From Gammaproteobacteria bacterium (lineage in GTDB: Bacteria; Pseudomonadota; Gammaproteobacteria; Pseudomonadales; Azotimanducaceae): a stretch of 14,542 bases of DNA. The translations under genes and the position numbers were made by a program. Under the pieces are notes generated by a model, which did no database searches, was not told where the DNA came from, and saw only the letters and a list, made by a program, of their open reading frames with translations. The DNA lies in the NCBI GenBank assembly GCA_002726925.1, contig PBTJ01000131.1, forward strand, positions 1-14,542. The letters are read 5' to 3'. Numbering within the stretch: the first letter of the stretch is position 1; each line of letters begins with the position of its first letter. Of the stretch, positions 6,253 to 13,671 are shown one piece after another.

Positions 6253-6738
6253 CTAGCGGCCAGCGCTAGGTGTTTGTAGATAATTGCGGACCAACTCATC
6301 AACGGTACTTTGCGGCACAGCGAGCTTGGTCTCGTAAGTCTCTTCGCCAACTGGCGTAATGCTCACGACCCGAGCCCCGTAGATCACTCCTTCGACCCGA
6401 CTTTTCAGATGATCGTCCGTCACCGACATATCCACCATGGTGCCCGTAGCGTTTACGTATTGGCCATAGAGTTGCTCCGCCAAAGAACGATACGCATCGA
6501 GTTTAGACGCCTTAATCGCCATAAGTCGTTGCTGCGCCGCAGTTTCGCCGCGCTGGGAGGCAATCACAGCGTAACCGGTCGCAACTAAGCCGTCGGCTTC
6601 GGAAACCGGGTAGAGGGTTTGACTACGCTGGGGGGTTGCGCAGCCGGCCATAGTCAGCATGAGCATCAGCCCAACAAAAAAATGCCTGTCTATAGGCCCT
6701 ACGCGCCGATGGCCTGACGCTGAGTTGTGCATACCCAT
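6253..6738 (-). CDS. flgP: FlgP-like (LPP20 family) outer-membrane lipoprotein
   Basis: FlgP-type lipoproteins are flagellar outer-membrane components (H-ring or basal-disk associated) in Vibrio and Campylobacter. ATG 6738 was chosen because AAGGAAG at 6753-6747 is an excellent Shine-Dalgarno at 8 nt, and translation from there places a signal peptide at the N-terminus. The frame continues upstream to 6978, but that part is control DNA. The product is 161 aa. The hydrophobic stretch FFVGLMLMLTMAGC ends in a lipobox with C33. The LPP20 region (about 50-152) contains VATGYAVI, RLMAIKASKLDAYRSLAEQLYG and SRVEGVIYGARVVS, all characteristic. First gene of the minus-strand operon flgP-flgT-lysM-fliK-flhB-like. 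A promoter should lie in 6740-7000, but no convincing one was found on this strand. Confidence 0.82.
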   Translation of the reverse strand: MGMHNSASGHRRVGPIDRHFFVGLMLMLTMAGCATPQRSQTLYPVSEADGLVATGYAVIASQRGETAAQQRLMAIKASKLDAYRSLAEQLYGQYVNATGTMVDMSVTDDHLKSRVEGVIYGARVVSITPVGEETYETKLAVPQSTVDELVRNYLQTPSAGR

Positions 6739-6851
6739 GATTCGATCTTCCTTTTCGCCTGTGTGCCTAGCGGCCTGAGTAACTTTGGGCAAGTGCGGCT
6801 TTTGGCCCGCATACACTTGCTGCCACACTCCGCGCGGTCTTGCCCTATGTG

Positions 6852-6866
6852 TTAACCATCGGTTAA
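6852..6866. promoter_or_regulatory. Perfect 15-bp dyad, putative operator
   Basis: TTAACC (6852-6857), ATC, GGTTAA (6861-6866) form a perfect 6-bp inverted repeat with a 3-bp spacer, typical in size of a dimeric DNA-binding protein site. It lies directly beside the first GCCCTATGTG repeat and about 68 bp upstream of the flhA sigma-54 element. It does not match the FleQ box I know. The bound regulator is unknown. Confidence 0.4.
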
Positions 6867-6892
6867 GCGCCCCAGATCTTGAATCGACCACC

Positions 6893-6925
6893 GTGCCTAA
6901 GCGCTGCCTTGGCTCGTTTAGGCAC
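6893..6925. repeat. 8-bp inverted repeat overlapping the flhA promoter
   Basis: GTGCCTAA (6893-6900) and TTAGGCAC (6918-6925) are perfect inverted copies separated by 17 bp. The right arm contains the -24 element of the flhA sigma-54 promoter. The left arm read on the minus strand gives the same AGGCAC, but without a good -12 partner. This may reflect divergent -24-like elements or an operator overlapping the promoter. Confidence 0.45.
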
Positions 6926-6935
6926 ACTTTGTGCA
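6920..6935 (+). promoter_or_regulatory. Sigma-54-like promoter of flhA-flhF-flhG-fliA
   Basis: AGGCAC at 6920-6925, a 5-nt spacer and GTGCA at 6931-6935 match 5 of 6 and 4 of 5 consensus bases. The GG (6921-6922) and GC (6933-6934) have exact 12-nt spacing. The predicted start is near 6946, giving a leader of about 65 nt before the flhA ATG. RpoN control of flhA operons is known in Pseudomonas and Vibrio. Confidence 0.6.
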
Positions 6936-7011
6936 TCGCCCTATGTGAAAAGACGAAAACGCGCACTTTTCGACACAAATTATTGGCAAATAAAGGCTCT
7001 AAGCACTTTAC

Positions 7012-9150
7012 ATGGCGACCTCAGCACTCAATCTGTCAGATCTTCGACAATTATCGGCGAATATGCCGTGGACGTCGTTGGCTATGCCGGTTGCGGTCAT
7101 TCTTATTTTGACCATGCTGATCTTGCCTATGCCACCGTTGATGCTAGATTTTTTCTTTACCCTCAACATTCTGCTCGCGCTACTGATCATCATGGTGGCG
7201 TTAAACACCGCCGAAACACTACATTTTTCGTCCTTCCCGACCATTATTCTCTTCGCCACTATGCTGCGCCTTGGCTTGAATGTCGCTTCGACCCGGGTGG
7301 TTTTGTTAGAAGGACACCAAGGCGGCGATGCTGCCGGCAAGGTTATCGCGGCCTTCGGTGAATTCGTTATTGGCGGCAACTACGTTGTTGGCTTTATCGT
7401 CTTTGCGATCTTGATGATCATTAACTTCATCGTCATTACCAAGGGCGCCGGCCGCGTCTCCGAGGTAATCGCCCGATTTACCCTAGATGCCCTACCGGGC
7501 AAGCAAATGGCCATCGACGCGGATCTGAATGCCGGCGTAATTGATCAAGAAACCGCCAAACAGCGCCGCGCTCAAGTTGCCCAAGAATCCGACTTTTTCG
7601 GCTCCATGGACGGCGCCTCGAAATTCGTGCGCGGCGACGCGGTTGCCGGTTTGTTGATTTTGATCATCAATTTAGTCGGCGGCCTGCTGATTGGTTTGTT
7701 GCAGTACGAAATGACCCTCTCTGACGCCGCCCGAGCCTACATTTTACTGACCATTGGTGACGGACTGGTGGCCCAGCTGCCCGCTCTGATCTTGTCCTTG
7801 GCAACCGCTATTATCGTAACCCGGGTGACGACTTCCGAATCGACTCCGGACCAAGCCAGCAAGCAGTTGGCAAATCCTCTGGCCTTCTATATTGCGGGCG
7901 GCATTTTAACCGTGATGGGCTTGGTGCCCGGCATGCCGAACATGATTTTCTTAATGCTCGGCGGGATTGCACTAGGACTGGGCTATTACCTGCATCGCAG
8001 TTTCAGCGGTCTTTCCTATCAAGCGCCGCCACCCGCGGACATGCAGCTCGATAGCCCCGATCAACCCGAAGATCCTAACCTGCTCGAGCTTGGCTGGGAC
8101 GACGCCGGTCAGGTTGATGTGATCAGCCTAGAGCTGGGTTATGGCCTGATTCCAATGGTTGACGCCGATACCGGTGGGCGGCTATTGAATCGCCTGAAAG
8201 GCATTCGCAAGAAACTGTCGGCTGAAATGGGCTTTCTGCTGCCTTCGATCCGTATTCGCGACAATCTCGATAGCGCCCCAGACGCATACCAAATTGTCAT
8301 CAATGGGTCTGTGCGCGGCGTGGGTGTGATCGCTAATGGTAAAGAAATGGCCATTAACCCAGGCAATGTGCTTAGCGAAATACCCGGTGAGCCGGGCAAG
8401 GATCCAGCGTTTGGGCTGGATGCGGTTTGGATCGATCCCAGCGAGCGTGAATATGCCCAAGCAGTAGGCTATACCGTGGTCGATGCCAGCACGGTCATCG
8501 CGACGCATTTGAATAGCGTGATCAAGGACAACGCCGACGAGCTAATGACCTATGACGTCGCCCAACAGTTGATCGACAAAATTGCCGAAACCTCACCCAA
8601 GCTGGTTGAGGACTTTATTCCAGAAAAATTGACGCTGGGAACGGTGGTGCGTGTGCTGCAAAACCTGCTCAGAGAGCGTGTACCGCTGCGCGATATGCGC
8701 ACGATCTTGGAGACGTTATCCGAGGAATCCAGTCGCACTCAGGATGCGGGCCAGCTTTGTGCCTTGGTACGTCCGAAGCTAGCGAGGCTGATTGTTCAGG
8801 ACATTATCGATCCAGACGAGACGCTCGCGGTCATGACGCTCGATCCAACCCTTGAACAACTGCTCACCGATTTGGTGTCGCGCGCGAACAGTTACGACGA
8901 AATCGCACTAGAGCCTGCATTGGCCGAGAGCTTCTTTGCTTCCATTCGCTCAACCATCGAAGAGCTGGAGCAGCAAGATTTGCCAGCAGTGCTGGTGGTT
9001 TCGCCGATGTTAAGACCATGGCTAGCGCGCCTGTTGCGACGTAGCACCAAGGATTTGACGGTGCTGTGCTATACCGAAATTCCCGATGACCAACCCATTA
9101 GTGTTGTGTCTTCCATTGAAGTTAACGAACGAGAGGATGAGCAGAACTAG
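7012..9150 (+). CDS. flhA: FlhA, flagellar type III export gate protein
   Basis: FlhA is the large inner-membrane export gate whose cytoplasmic ring receives chaperone-substrate complexes and couples export to the proton motive force. The product is 712 aa, full length. The N-terminal half has about eight membrane segments (roughly residues 23-325). The FHIPEP signature lies near 146-176 (RVSEVIARFTLDALPGKQMA, then IDADLNAG). The conserved FVRGDAVAG follows, with D209 corresponding to the essential Asp208 of Salmonella FlhA. The soluble C-terminal domain begins near 345 (LELGYGLIP). ATG 7012 has no strong Shine-Dalgarno (AAAGG at 6992-6996 is far away), but the N-terminus aligns with the family. 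It heads the operon and ends 17 nt before flhF. Unusually, flhB is not directly upstream; a divergent flgP takes that place. Confidence 0.97.
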   Translation: MATSALNLSDLRQLSANMPWTSLAMPVAVILILTMLILPMPPLMLDFFFTLNILLALLIIMVALNTAETLHFSSFPTIILFATMLRLGLNVASTRVVLLEGHQGGDAAGKVIAAFGEFVIGGNYVVGFIVFAILMIINFIVITKGAGRVSEVIARFTLDALPGKQMAIDADLNAGVIDQETAKQRRAQVAQESDFFGSMDGASKFVRGDAVAGLLILIINLVGGLLIGLLQYEMTLSDAARAYILLTIGDGLVAQLPALILSLATAIIVTRVTTSESTPDQASKQLANPLAFYIAGGILTVMGLVPGMPNMIFLMLGGIALGLGYYLHRSFSGLSYQAPPPADMQLDSPDQPEDPNLLELGWDDAGQVDVISLELGYGLIPMVDADTGGRLLNRLKGIRKKLSAEMGFLLPSIRIRDNLDSAPDAYQIVINGSVRGVGVIANGKEMAINPGNVLSEIPGEPGKDPAFGLDAVWIDPSEREYAQAVGYTVVDASTVIATHLNSVIKDNADELMTYDVAQQLIDKIAETSPKLVEDFIPEKLTLGTVVRVLQNLLRERVPLRDMRTILETLSEESSRTQDAGQLCALVRPKLARLIVQDIIDPDETLAVMTLDPTLEQLLTDLVSRANSYDEIALEPALAESFFASIRSTIEELEQQDLPAVLVVSPMLRPWLARLLRRSTKDLTVLCYTEIPDDQPISVVSSIEVNEREDEQN

Positions 9151-9167
9151 ATTCTGCGGATAAGACT

Positions 9168-10424
9168 ATGGAACTAAAGAGATTTGTTGGCGAAGACAGC
9201 AAGGCAACCATGGATCAGGTGCGCGCCGAGTTTGGCGAAGATGCGCTGATCATTTCCACCAACAAGATCGGCAACAAAACAGAGATGATTTGTGCCGTAG
9301 AAGAGCCGCCAACTGCTGCACCTGTTCAGCATGCCTCTGAGCCGAACAGCGAAGGCCTAGACATCAGTGAGGCCACATCTACCGTGGCATCACTGTTAAA
9401 TCGAGTCGCCGCCGATAACGCCTGTGTCACACAAGGCAAGCGTGCCAACTCAAAAGAACGCATTGCTCAAGAGTTTGGCAAGGAGCTGACATCTGCCTTG
9501 GCAAGTGGACAGCAAGGCAGTAGCAATCACGAACCTTTCGTGCCCGCCAGCAAAAAAGATCCCGTACCAGTAGGTCGCACCGACTCCGACGAACTTCCGC
9601 CTGACAGCAATACCATGCACAACATGATGCAGACTATTCAAGCAGACCTTGCGAGACTGAGAAATCAGCTTGAGGAGCAAGCCGCGGTACAAACACCCTT
9701 GCGCAAGGCGCAGTTAGCCATGGCCTCCATCAACCAGCGCGTGCAACAAAAGCAGCCGGGCGGCTGCCGCGTCGCTGAACAAGTCGATGCTCTGTTGACT
9801 CGTCAGCTATCGGAACAGCGAGACTGGCAGGGTACACATGCCTTCGTCGGTCATCCTGGCGCGGGCAAGAGTACGGTGATCGCCACGTTGGTTCAGCAAA
9901 CACTTCAGCGCGATAGCGCGATAAATACCGTTGTGATCTCCCTGCAGGCAGCAGTACCGACGACAACCAGCCAAGGCAGTGCACCCGCGATATTAATCAG
10001 CAACGGCTTAGCGCAGCTTTGCCAAGAGCTCGGCATCATCTATCTGCAAGCAACGGACCTAGATCAGTTGGGACAGCTCGTCCAGCGTTATCGCGACGAC
10101 TATCAAGTACTGATCGATACGCCAGCAGCGCTGCTACAGGATCCAGTGGCGCTCGCGACCTTGGTGACCGAGAACGAAATTTTGCCCCACTTGTGTCTGG
10201 CCATCGATGCAGCCCCCTGGGTTATCGATGTCCTTGCAGAGTCAACGCCGTGGATTAGCGCGTCGGTATTATTAACCCGCTTCGACTTGGCGGGCGAGCT
10301 GGAACCCACCCTTAATGCGTTAGAAGCTCGGAGTGCACAGATTTCTGGCGTGAGCGGACATTTGGTTGAGGAGGCTATCGAGGAGAGGCAAAAAGGTAAT
10401 TCACCCAGTACCTTAGAGGAATAA
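9168..10424 (+). CDS. flhF: FlhF, SRP-type GTPase-like polar flagellar placement protein, degenerate GTPase
   Basis: FlhF marks the pole for flagellar assembly. The product is 418 aa. The N-terminal B-domain is well kept: MELKRFVGEDSKATMDQVRAEFGEDALIIS. A long, variable, Gln-rich linker with a predicted coiled coil (about 150-190) follows, then an NG-like domain (about 195-400). The P-loop is GHPGAGKST (228-236). Other GTPase signatures are degraded: the DTYRIGA region reads SLQAAVPTTT, the DTAGR motif reads DTPAA (317-321), the TKLDE motif reads TRFDLAGE (370-377), and the terminal GQ.VPEDI is not recognisable. It may bind nucleotide weakly or act without hydrolysis. ATG 9168 has GGATAAG shortly upstream. 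No frame disruption is seen, so the gene looks intact but divergent. Confidence 0.88.
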   Translation: MELKRFVGEDSKATMDQVRAEFGEDALIISTNKIGNKTEMICAVEEPPTAAPVQHASEPNSEGLDISEATSTVASLLNRVAADNACVTQGKRANSKERIAQEFGKELTSALASGQQGSSNHEPFVPASKKDPVPVGRTDSDELPPDSNTMHNMMQTIQADLARLRNQLEEQAAVQTPLRKAQLAMASINQRVQQKQPGGCRVAEQVDALLTRQLSEQRDWQGTHAFVGHPGAGKSTVIATLVQQTLQRDSAINTVVISLQAAVPTTTSQGSAPAILISNGLAQLCQELGIIYLQATDLDQLGQLVQRYRDDYQVLIDTPAALLQDPVALATLVTENEILPHLCLAIDAAPWVIDVLAESTPWISASVLLTRFDLAGELEPTLNALEARSAQISGVSGHLVEEAIEERQKGNSPSTLEE

Positions 10425-10466
10425 TCTATATACTTGTCGTCCTCAGGCCGTGATACTTTTATTCCT

Positions 10467-11258
10467 ATGTATACGTCGCAGTCGCACATATCCACTCGCA
10501 TTGTTGGCATCGCCAGCGGCAAAGGGGGTGTGGGTAAAACCACCGTTGCGGTAAATTTGGCACTGGCGCTGTGTCAGCAGGGCCTGCGCGTCGGACTTTT
10601 GGACGCTGATCTGGGTTTGGCTAATTCGCAAATTCTCCTCGGCGTTAACGCGCCACTGAATGTTGGTGATGTCTTTGACGGCCACAAAAACGTTGCCGAT
10701 GTGGCTGTCGAAACACCCCAAGGTTTACTGCTAATACCCGGAGCTTCTGGGAACCAATCTCTCGCCAACATCACGGCCATACAGGCCACCTCACTGATCG
10801 ATCAAATTCTACAGAGTTATCCAGATCTTGACGTGCTGATTATTGATTCGGCAGCAGGGTTATCCAGCGCTAATATGAGTTTCCTCGATACCTGCTCGGT
10901 GCGACTGCTGGTGATGCAAGATGAGCCTGCCTCGATTGCCGACGCTTACGGCCTGATTAAGTTAGAAAGCCGCAAGGATAGATTAAGCAGCCTGTTTTTG
11001 GTGCCCAATCGAGTTGGCTCTGAACTGTTGGGTAAGGCGCTGTTTGATCGCATGAATGTGGTCTGCATGAAGTTCTTGGAAGAGCCGGTCAATTATCTTG
11101 CCAGCGTCCTGCAGGACGAGCTCCTGGGCCGCGTGACGCGAAGACGAGAAATCGTCATTGCCGACCACCCAACCAGCGCCGCAGCGAAAAACTTTACCCT
11201 GCTTGCAGAAACGCTTGTAGCCCAGCTACCCTGCAACGATGTGCCAGAGGTTATCTGA
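10467..11258 (+). CDS. flhG: FlhG/FleN, MinD-type ATPase controlling flagellar number
   Basis: FlhG (FleN) restrains flagellar number, in Pseudomonas through the activator FleQ, and works with FlhF. From ATG 10467 the product is 263 aa, slightly short. The deviant Walker A motif is GKGGVGKTT (18-26) with signature Lys19. [10 protein letters not shown] follows near 45-54, and Walker B-type [10 protein letters not shown] is near 125-133 with D127. [15 protein letters not shown] and a VPNRV segment complete the MinD fold. The frame extends to TTG 10434, 9 nt after flhF; both starts lack a well-spaced Shine-Dalgarno, so the start is uncertain by 11 codons. Neither version carries the DQAxxLR motif by which many FlhG proteins stimulate FlhF. 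It ends 2 nt before fliA. Confidence 0.92.
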   Translation: MYTSQSHISTRIVGIASGKGGVGKTTVAVNLALALCQQGLRVGLLDADLGLANSQILLGVNAPLNVGDVFDGHKNVADVAVETPQGLLLIPGASGNQSLANITAIQATSLIDQILQSYPDLDVLIIDSAAGLSSANMSFLDTCSVRLLVMQDEPASIADAYGLIKLESRKDRLSSLFLVPNRVGSELLGKALFDRMNVVCMKFLEEPVNYLASVLQDELLGRVTRRREIVIADHPTSAAAKNFTLLAETLVAQLPCNDVPEVI

Positions 11259-11260
11259 CG

Positions 11261-11959
11261 GTGGCCAGCATCGATGCCTATGAAGATCAGGTTGGAGGGT
11301 CAGAGATCTCCATTGGCCAGCACTACACCTTGGTTAAGCGTATTGCCTTTCACTTGCGCACGAGGCTGCCCGCCAACATTGCCACGGATGATCTGATTCA
11401 AGCCGGTATGGAAGGCCTGATTCACGCGCAACGCGCCTACGAACCGTCTCGGGGTATCGAATTCGAATTGTTTGCCAAGACTCGCATTCGCGGTGCCATG
11501 CTTGACGAGGTAAGACGGATCTCCTACTCGACGCGTTCGGCGATCACCATCAAGCGTGAACAAGATCAGGCAATCTCAGCCCTCAGTAAAGAACTTGGGC
11601 GACAACCCAAGAGCTCTGAGGTCGCTGAGTTTTTGGACAAAGACATCGACCTTTATGAGAAGGAGCGTTTGATTGCCGAAGGCGTTGACATTGTCAGCTC
11701 AGATGCGCTGCCAACCAATTTGGAGGAATCTAGCGAACTCGAATCAGGACCGGATCAATCGCTGGAAAAAGCGCAGATGATTACCGCGCTTGCTGATGCC
11801 ATAGAGCAGCTGCCCGAACGCGCCCGAATCGTGCTAGCTCTGTACTATCAAGAAGAAATGAACTTGAAAGAGATTGGCGCAATTTTGGAAGTCAGCGAAT
11901 CCCGAGTCAGTCAGATTATTTCCGAAACCGCAGGTAAGCTGCGCGCGCTTATGAGCTAG
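11261..11959 (+). CDS. fliA: FliA, sigma-28 flagellar sigma factor
   Basis: FliA directs RNA polymerase to late flagellar genes such as flagellin and motor genes, and is inhibited by FlgM (1436-1720). The product is 232 aa, normal length. Region 2 covers about 15-85, with DDLIQAGMEGLIHA and YEPSRGIEFELFA.TRIRGAMLDEVR. Region 3 has ALSKELGRQPKSSEVAEFL. Region 4 (about 178-228) has LPERARIVLALYYQEEMNLKEIG and the helix-turn-helix VSESRVSQII. Start GTG 11261 lies 2 nt after the flhG stop with AGAGG upstream, implying coupling. Region 2.4 departs from the common DWVPRSVRR, reading SYSTRSAIT here, which may alter -10 recognition. No motility or chemotaxis genes follow within the window. Confidence 0.95.
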   Translation: MASIDAYEDQVGGSEISIGQHYTLVKRIAFHLRTRLPANIATDDLIQAGMEGLIHAQRAYEPSRGIEFELFAKTRIRGAMLDEVRRISYSTRSAITIKREQDQAISALSKELGRQPKSSEVAEFLDKDIDLYEKERLIAEGVDIVSSDALPTNLEESSELESGPDQSLEKAQMITALADAIEQLPERARIVLALYYQEEMNLKEIGAILEVSESRVSQIISETAGKLRALMS

Positions 11960-12044
11960 CTGGCAACCTGCAGCAAGGCAGCATAAGACTCTCTTGTGAA
12001 CGTGTTTAGGAATCGCACACTAATTACTTATTGCAGGTGTTCGT

Positions 12045-12554
12045 ATGGGCCTATTCAAAGGCATGAAACAAACCAAAGAGCGGCAGAAAGCTAAGGCGTT
12101 TTACGACCGTTCTGCGACGTTGCCGCCAGGGTCACGCGAAACGCGCAAGCTCCGCTCAGTGCTTGGCAATCGCGTCACAGCTTTTATCGACTTAACCTTT
12201 ATCGATGGCGCAAAGCGCACCGAAGCCTATCTCGCAGCCGCACAGGCCGCCCTAGCGCAGGGAAAGTCCGCACCAGAAAAGCCCGAGGCGGCATGCTATC
12301 GAGAAGTCAAAACCGTTGGCGGTGCAGTGTGGGTTTATTTACCCCAAAACTACTCTGATCAATTCTTTGAACTTGGCTCCAAATATCAGCAGAGTGCTAT
12401 TACCCCAGCTGCTGTGCTAGAGCTCTCCTCCACCTTGGCGCGGGAAATCTCAGAATCACTGATGCTAGATCACCCCATTGTCCCGCTGCAGTTTCTTGCT
12501 AACGACAACGCGAGCGAGGACTCCCAAGATTCCGCTGAGAGCGACGAAGATTGA
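12045..12554 (+). CDS. Unrecognised small soluble protein with an acidic C-terminus
   Basis: I do not recognise this 169-aa protein. ATG 12045 has AGGTG upstream, and codon use matches its neighbours, so the gene looks real. The N-terminus is basic (MGLFKGMKQTKERQKAKAF). The centre alternates helix and strand, with TAFIDLTFIDGAKRTEAYLAAAQAAL, VKTVGGAVWVYLPQNYS, and LSSTLAREISESLMLDHPIVPLQFL. The last 18 residues are almost all Asp, Glu, Ser and Asn, likely disordered. There is no signal peptide or membrane segment, and one cysteine. It lies 85 nt after fliA on the same strand, where cheY/cheZ stand in Pseudomonas and Vibrio, and 13 nt before the convergent nitronate monooxygenase gene. It may be read through from the flagellar operon, since no clear terminator or promoter was seen in the gap. 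Confidence 0.7.
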   Translation: MGLFKGMKQTKERQKAKAFYDRSATLPPGSRETRKLRSVLGNRVTAFIDLTFIDGAKRTEAYLAAAQAALAQGKSAPEKPEAACYREVKTVGGAVWVYLPQNYSDQFFELGSKYQQSAITPAAVLELSSTLAREISESLMLDHPIVPLQFLANDNASEDSQDSAESDED

Positions 12555-12567
12555 CGACAACAAACCA

Positions 12568-13626
12568 CTAAGACCGAATGGCTGCCCGAGCCAACTCCTG
12601 CTTCAGAGTCGCCATCAGCTGCGCCGCAGACGTGGCCCTTACCTTAGCAGCTCCAGTTCCCGCCCAGACGCTTTGAAACTCGGACTCCTCAGCGGAAGCA
12701 GCCCATCGCCGCAATGAACCAGTCAGAGTATTCTGCTGCGGAAAAGGCAGCATCGGCTTGCCCGCCATAGCCTCAATAAACGTATTGCGAAATCCCCGAG
12801 CTGGTCGGCCTGAAAAAGCCGAGGTAAACACCGTCTCTGTTGCGGCATCGCTCAGCACTTTACGATGTGTGGCAGGCGTGCCCGCCTCGTCACAGCACAA
12901 AAACGCAGTACCCAGCTGCGCAGCCGTAGCGCCGGCAACAAGAACTTCGAAAATATCGCCACCGTTCATCAGCCCTCCTGCAGCGACAATGGGTATGGAT
13001 AGATCCTCAGACAGCGCTTTCACCAAGGCCAACAGCGGTAGCGCTTCATCATCAGCTTCGACATCAAATATGCCCCGATGACCGCCAGCCTCCCAGCCCT
13101 GAGCCACCACGAAATCTGCTCCCGCTGCCGCGATTAACTTGGCCTCAGTGAGACAGGTCGCAGTCACACCAATAGCGATATTTTGTCGATGCGCCTGCTC
13201 GACAACCCACTCCGGCGGCAAACCAAAATGAAAAGTCAGCGCCGCGGGACGGTGTTGCCATACGGCTTGAAGCTGAGCATCTAAGTTTTGCGCATAGGGC
13301 ACGGTGAGTTTCGTTGCCTCAATGCGAGTGGGCGTAGGCAGCTCGCCAAGCGCTTGGGCCGCCTCGGCCAGCAGCGCTGGTGACGGCGCGCCTAACTCAG
13401 GGAAAACAAAAAAATTGGCGTTAAGTGGGCCGTCGGTGAGTGCTGCTGTTTGGTGAAGCGCCCGGTCAATATGATCGGGGGACGAATAGGCAAAGCCAAA
13501 ACTACCCATGCCTCCAGCATTGATAACCGCCGCCGCAAGCTCAGGAGTGTTGAATCCGCCGGCCATAGGAGCGAGGACAATAGAGGAGCTAAGTTTTGGA
13601 AAGGGCACGATCGTTTTCCAGTTCAC
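12568..13626 (-). CDS. Nitronate monooxygenase family FMN enzyme
   Basis: Class I nitronate monooxygenases oxidise alkyl nitronates such as propionate-3-nitronate, using FMN and oxygen. The product is 352 aa, a TIM barrel. Family motifs in order: APMAGG near residue 20, GG.GSFGF near 38-44, NFFVF near 71, the class I motif AQGWEAGGHRG near 175-185 with the candidate catalytic His, AAGGLMNGGD near 215, GTAFLCCDEA near 238, and SGRPARGFRNTF near 270. The start is GTG 13626; no clear Shine-Dalgarno is visible and a GTG a few codons later is possible. It runs the same way as glmS, 45 nt downstream of it, and may be co-transcribed. The related enoyl-reductase FabK and other family members share the fold, so the substrate is not certain. 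It has no evident link to flagella. Confidence 0.88.
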   Translation of the reverse strand: MNWKTIVPFPKLSSSIVLAPMAGGFNTPELAAAVINAGGMGSFGFAYSSPDHIDRALHQTAALTDGPLNANFFVFPELGAPSPALLAEAAQALGELPTPTRIEATKLTVPYAQNLDAQLQAVWQHRPAALTFHFGLPPEWVVEQAHRQNIAIGVTATCLTEAKLIAAAGADFVVAQGWEAGGHRGIFDVEADDEALPLLALVKALSEDLSIPIVAAGGLMNGGDIFEVLVAGATAAQLGTAFLCCDEAGTPATHRKVLSDAATETVFTSAFSGRPARGFRNTFIEAMAGKPMLPFPQQNTLTGSLRRWAASAEESEFQSVWAGTGAAKVRATSAAQLMATLKQELARAAIRS

Positions 13627-13671
13627 TAACGAGAAAGTAACGCGCTTAAATGCATCGACCTGATTTCAGGC

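Larger units (their letters stand above)
6842..6947. repeat. Pair of identical 10-bp direct repeats in the divergent control region
   Basis: GCCCTATGTG occurs at 6842-6851 and again at 6938-6947, 96 bp apart (about nine helical turns). The dyad and inverted repeat lie between them. The second copy sits at the predicted transcription start of flhA. They may be binding sites for a flagellar regulator; chance is possible. Confidence 0.4.

Noticed and set aside
6894..6909. Minus-strand sigma-54 promoter for flgP (AGGCAG-N5-AGGCA)
   Set aside because: GG and GC have correct spacing, but only 4 of 6 and 3 of 5 bases match, and the leader to ATG 6738 would be long. Too weak to call.
6741..6978. Upstream extension of the flgP reading frame
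   Set aside because: A strong Shine-Dalgarno and a signal peptide with lipobox define ATG 6738; the extension covers the divergent promoter region with its repeats.
13659..13670. CCTGA-TT-TCAGG hairpin after glmS as a terminator
   Set aside because: Five-bp stem without a U-tract on the minus strand; it may be a weak hairpin, but the nitronate monooxygenase gene follows closely.
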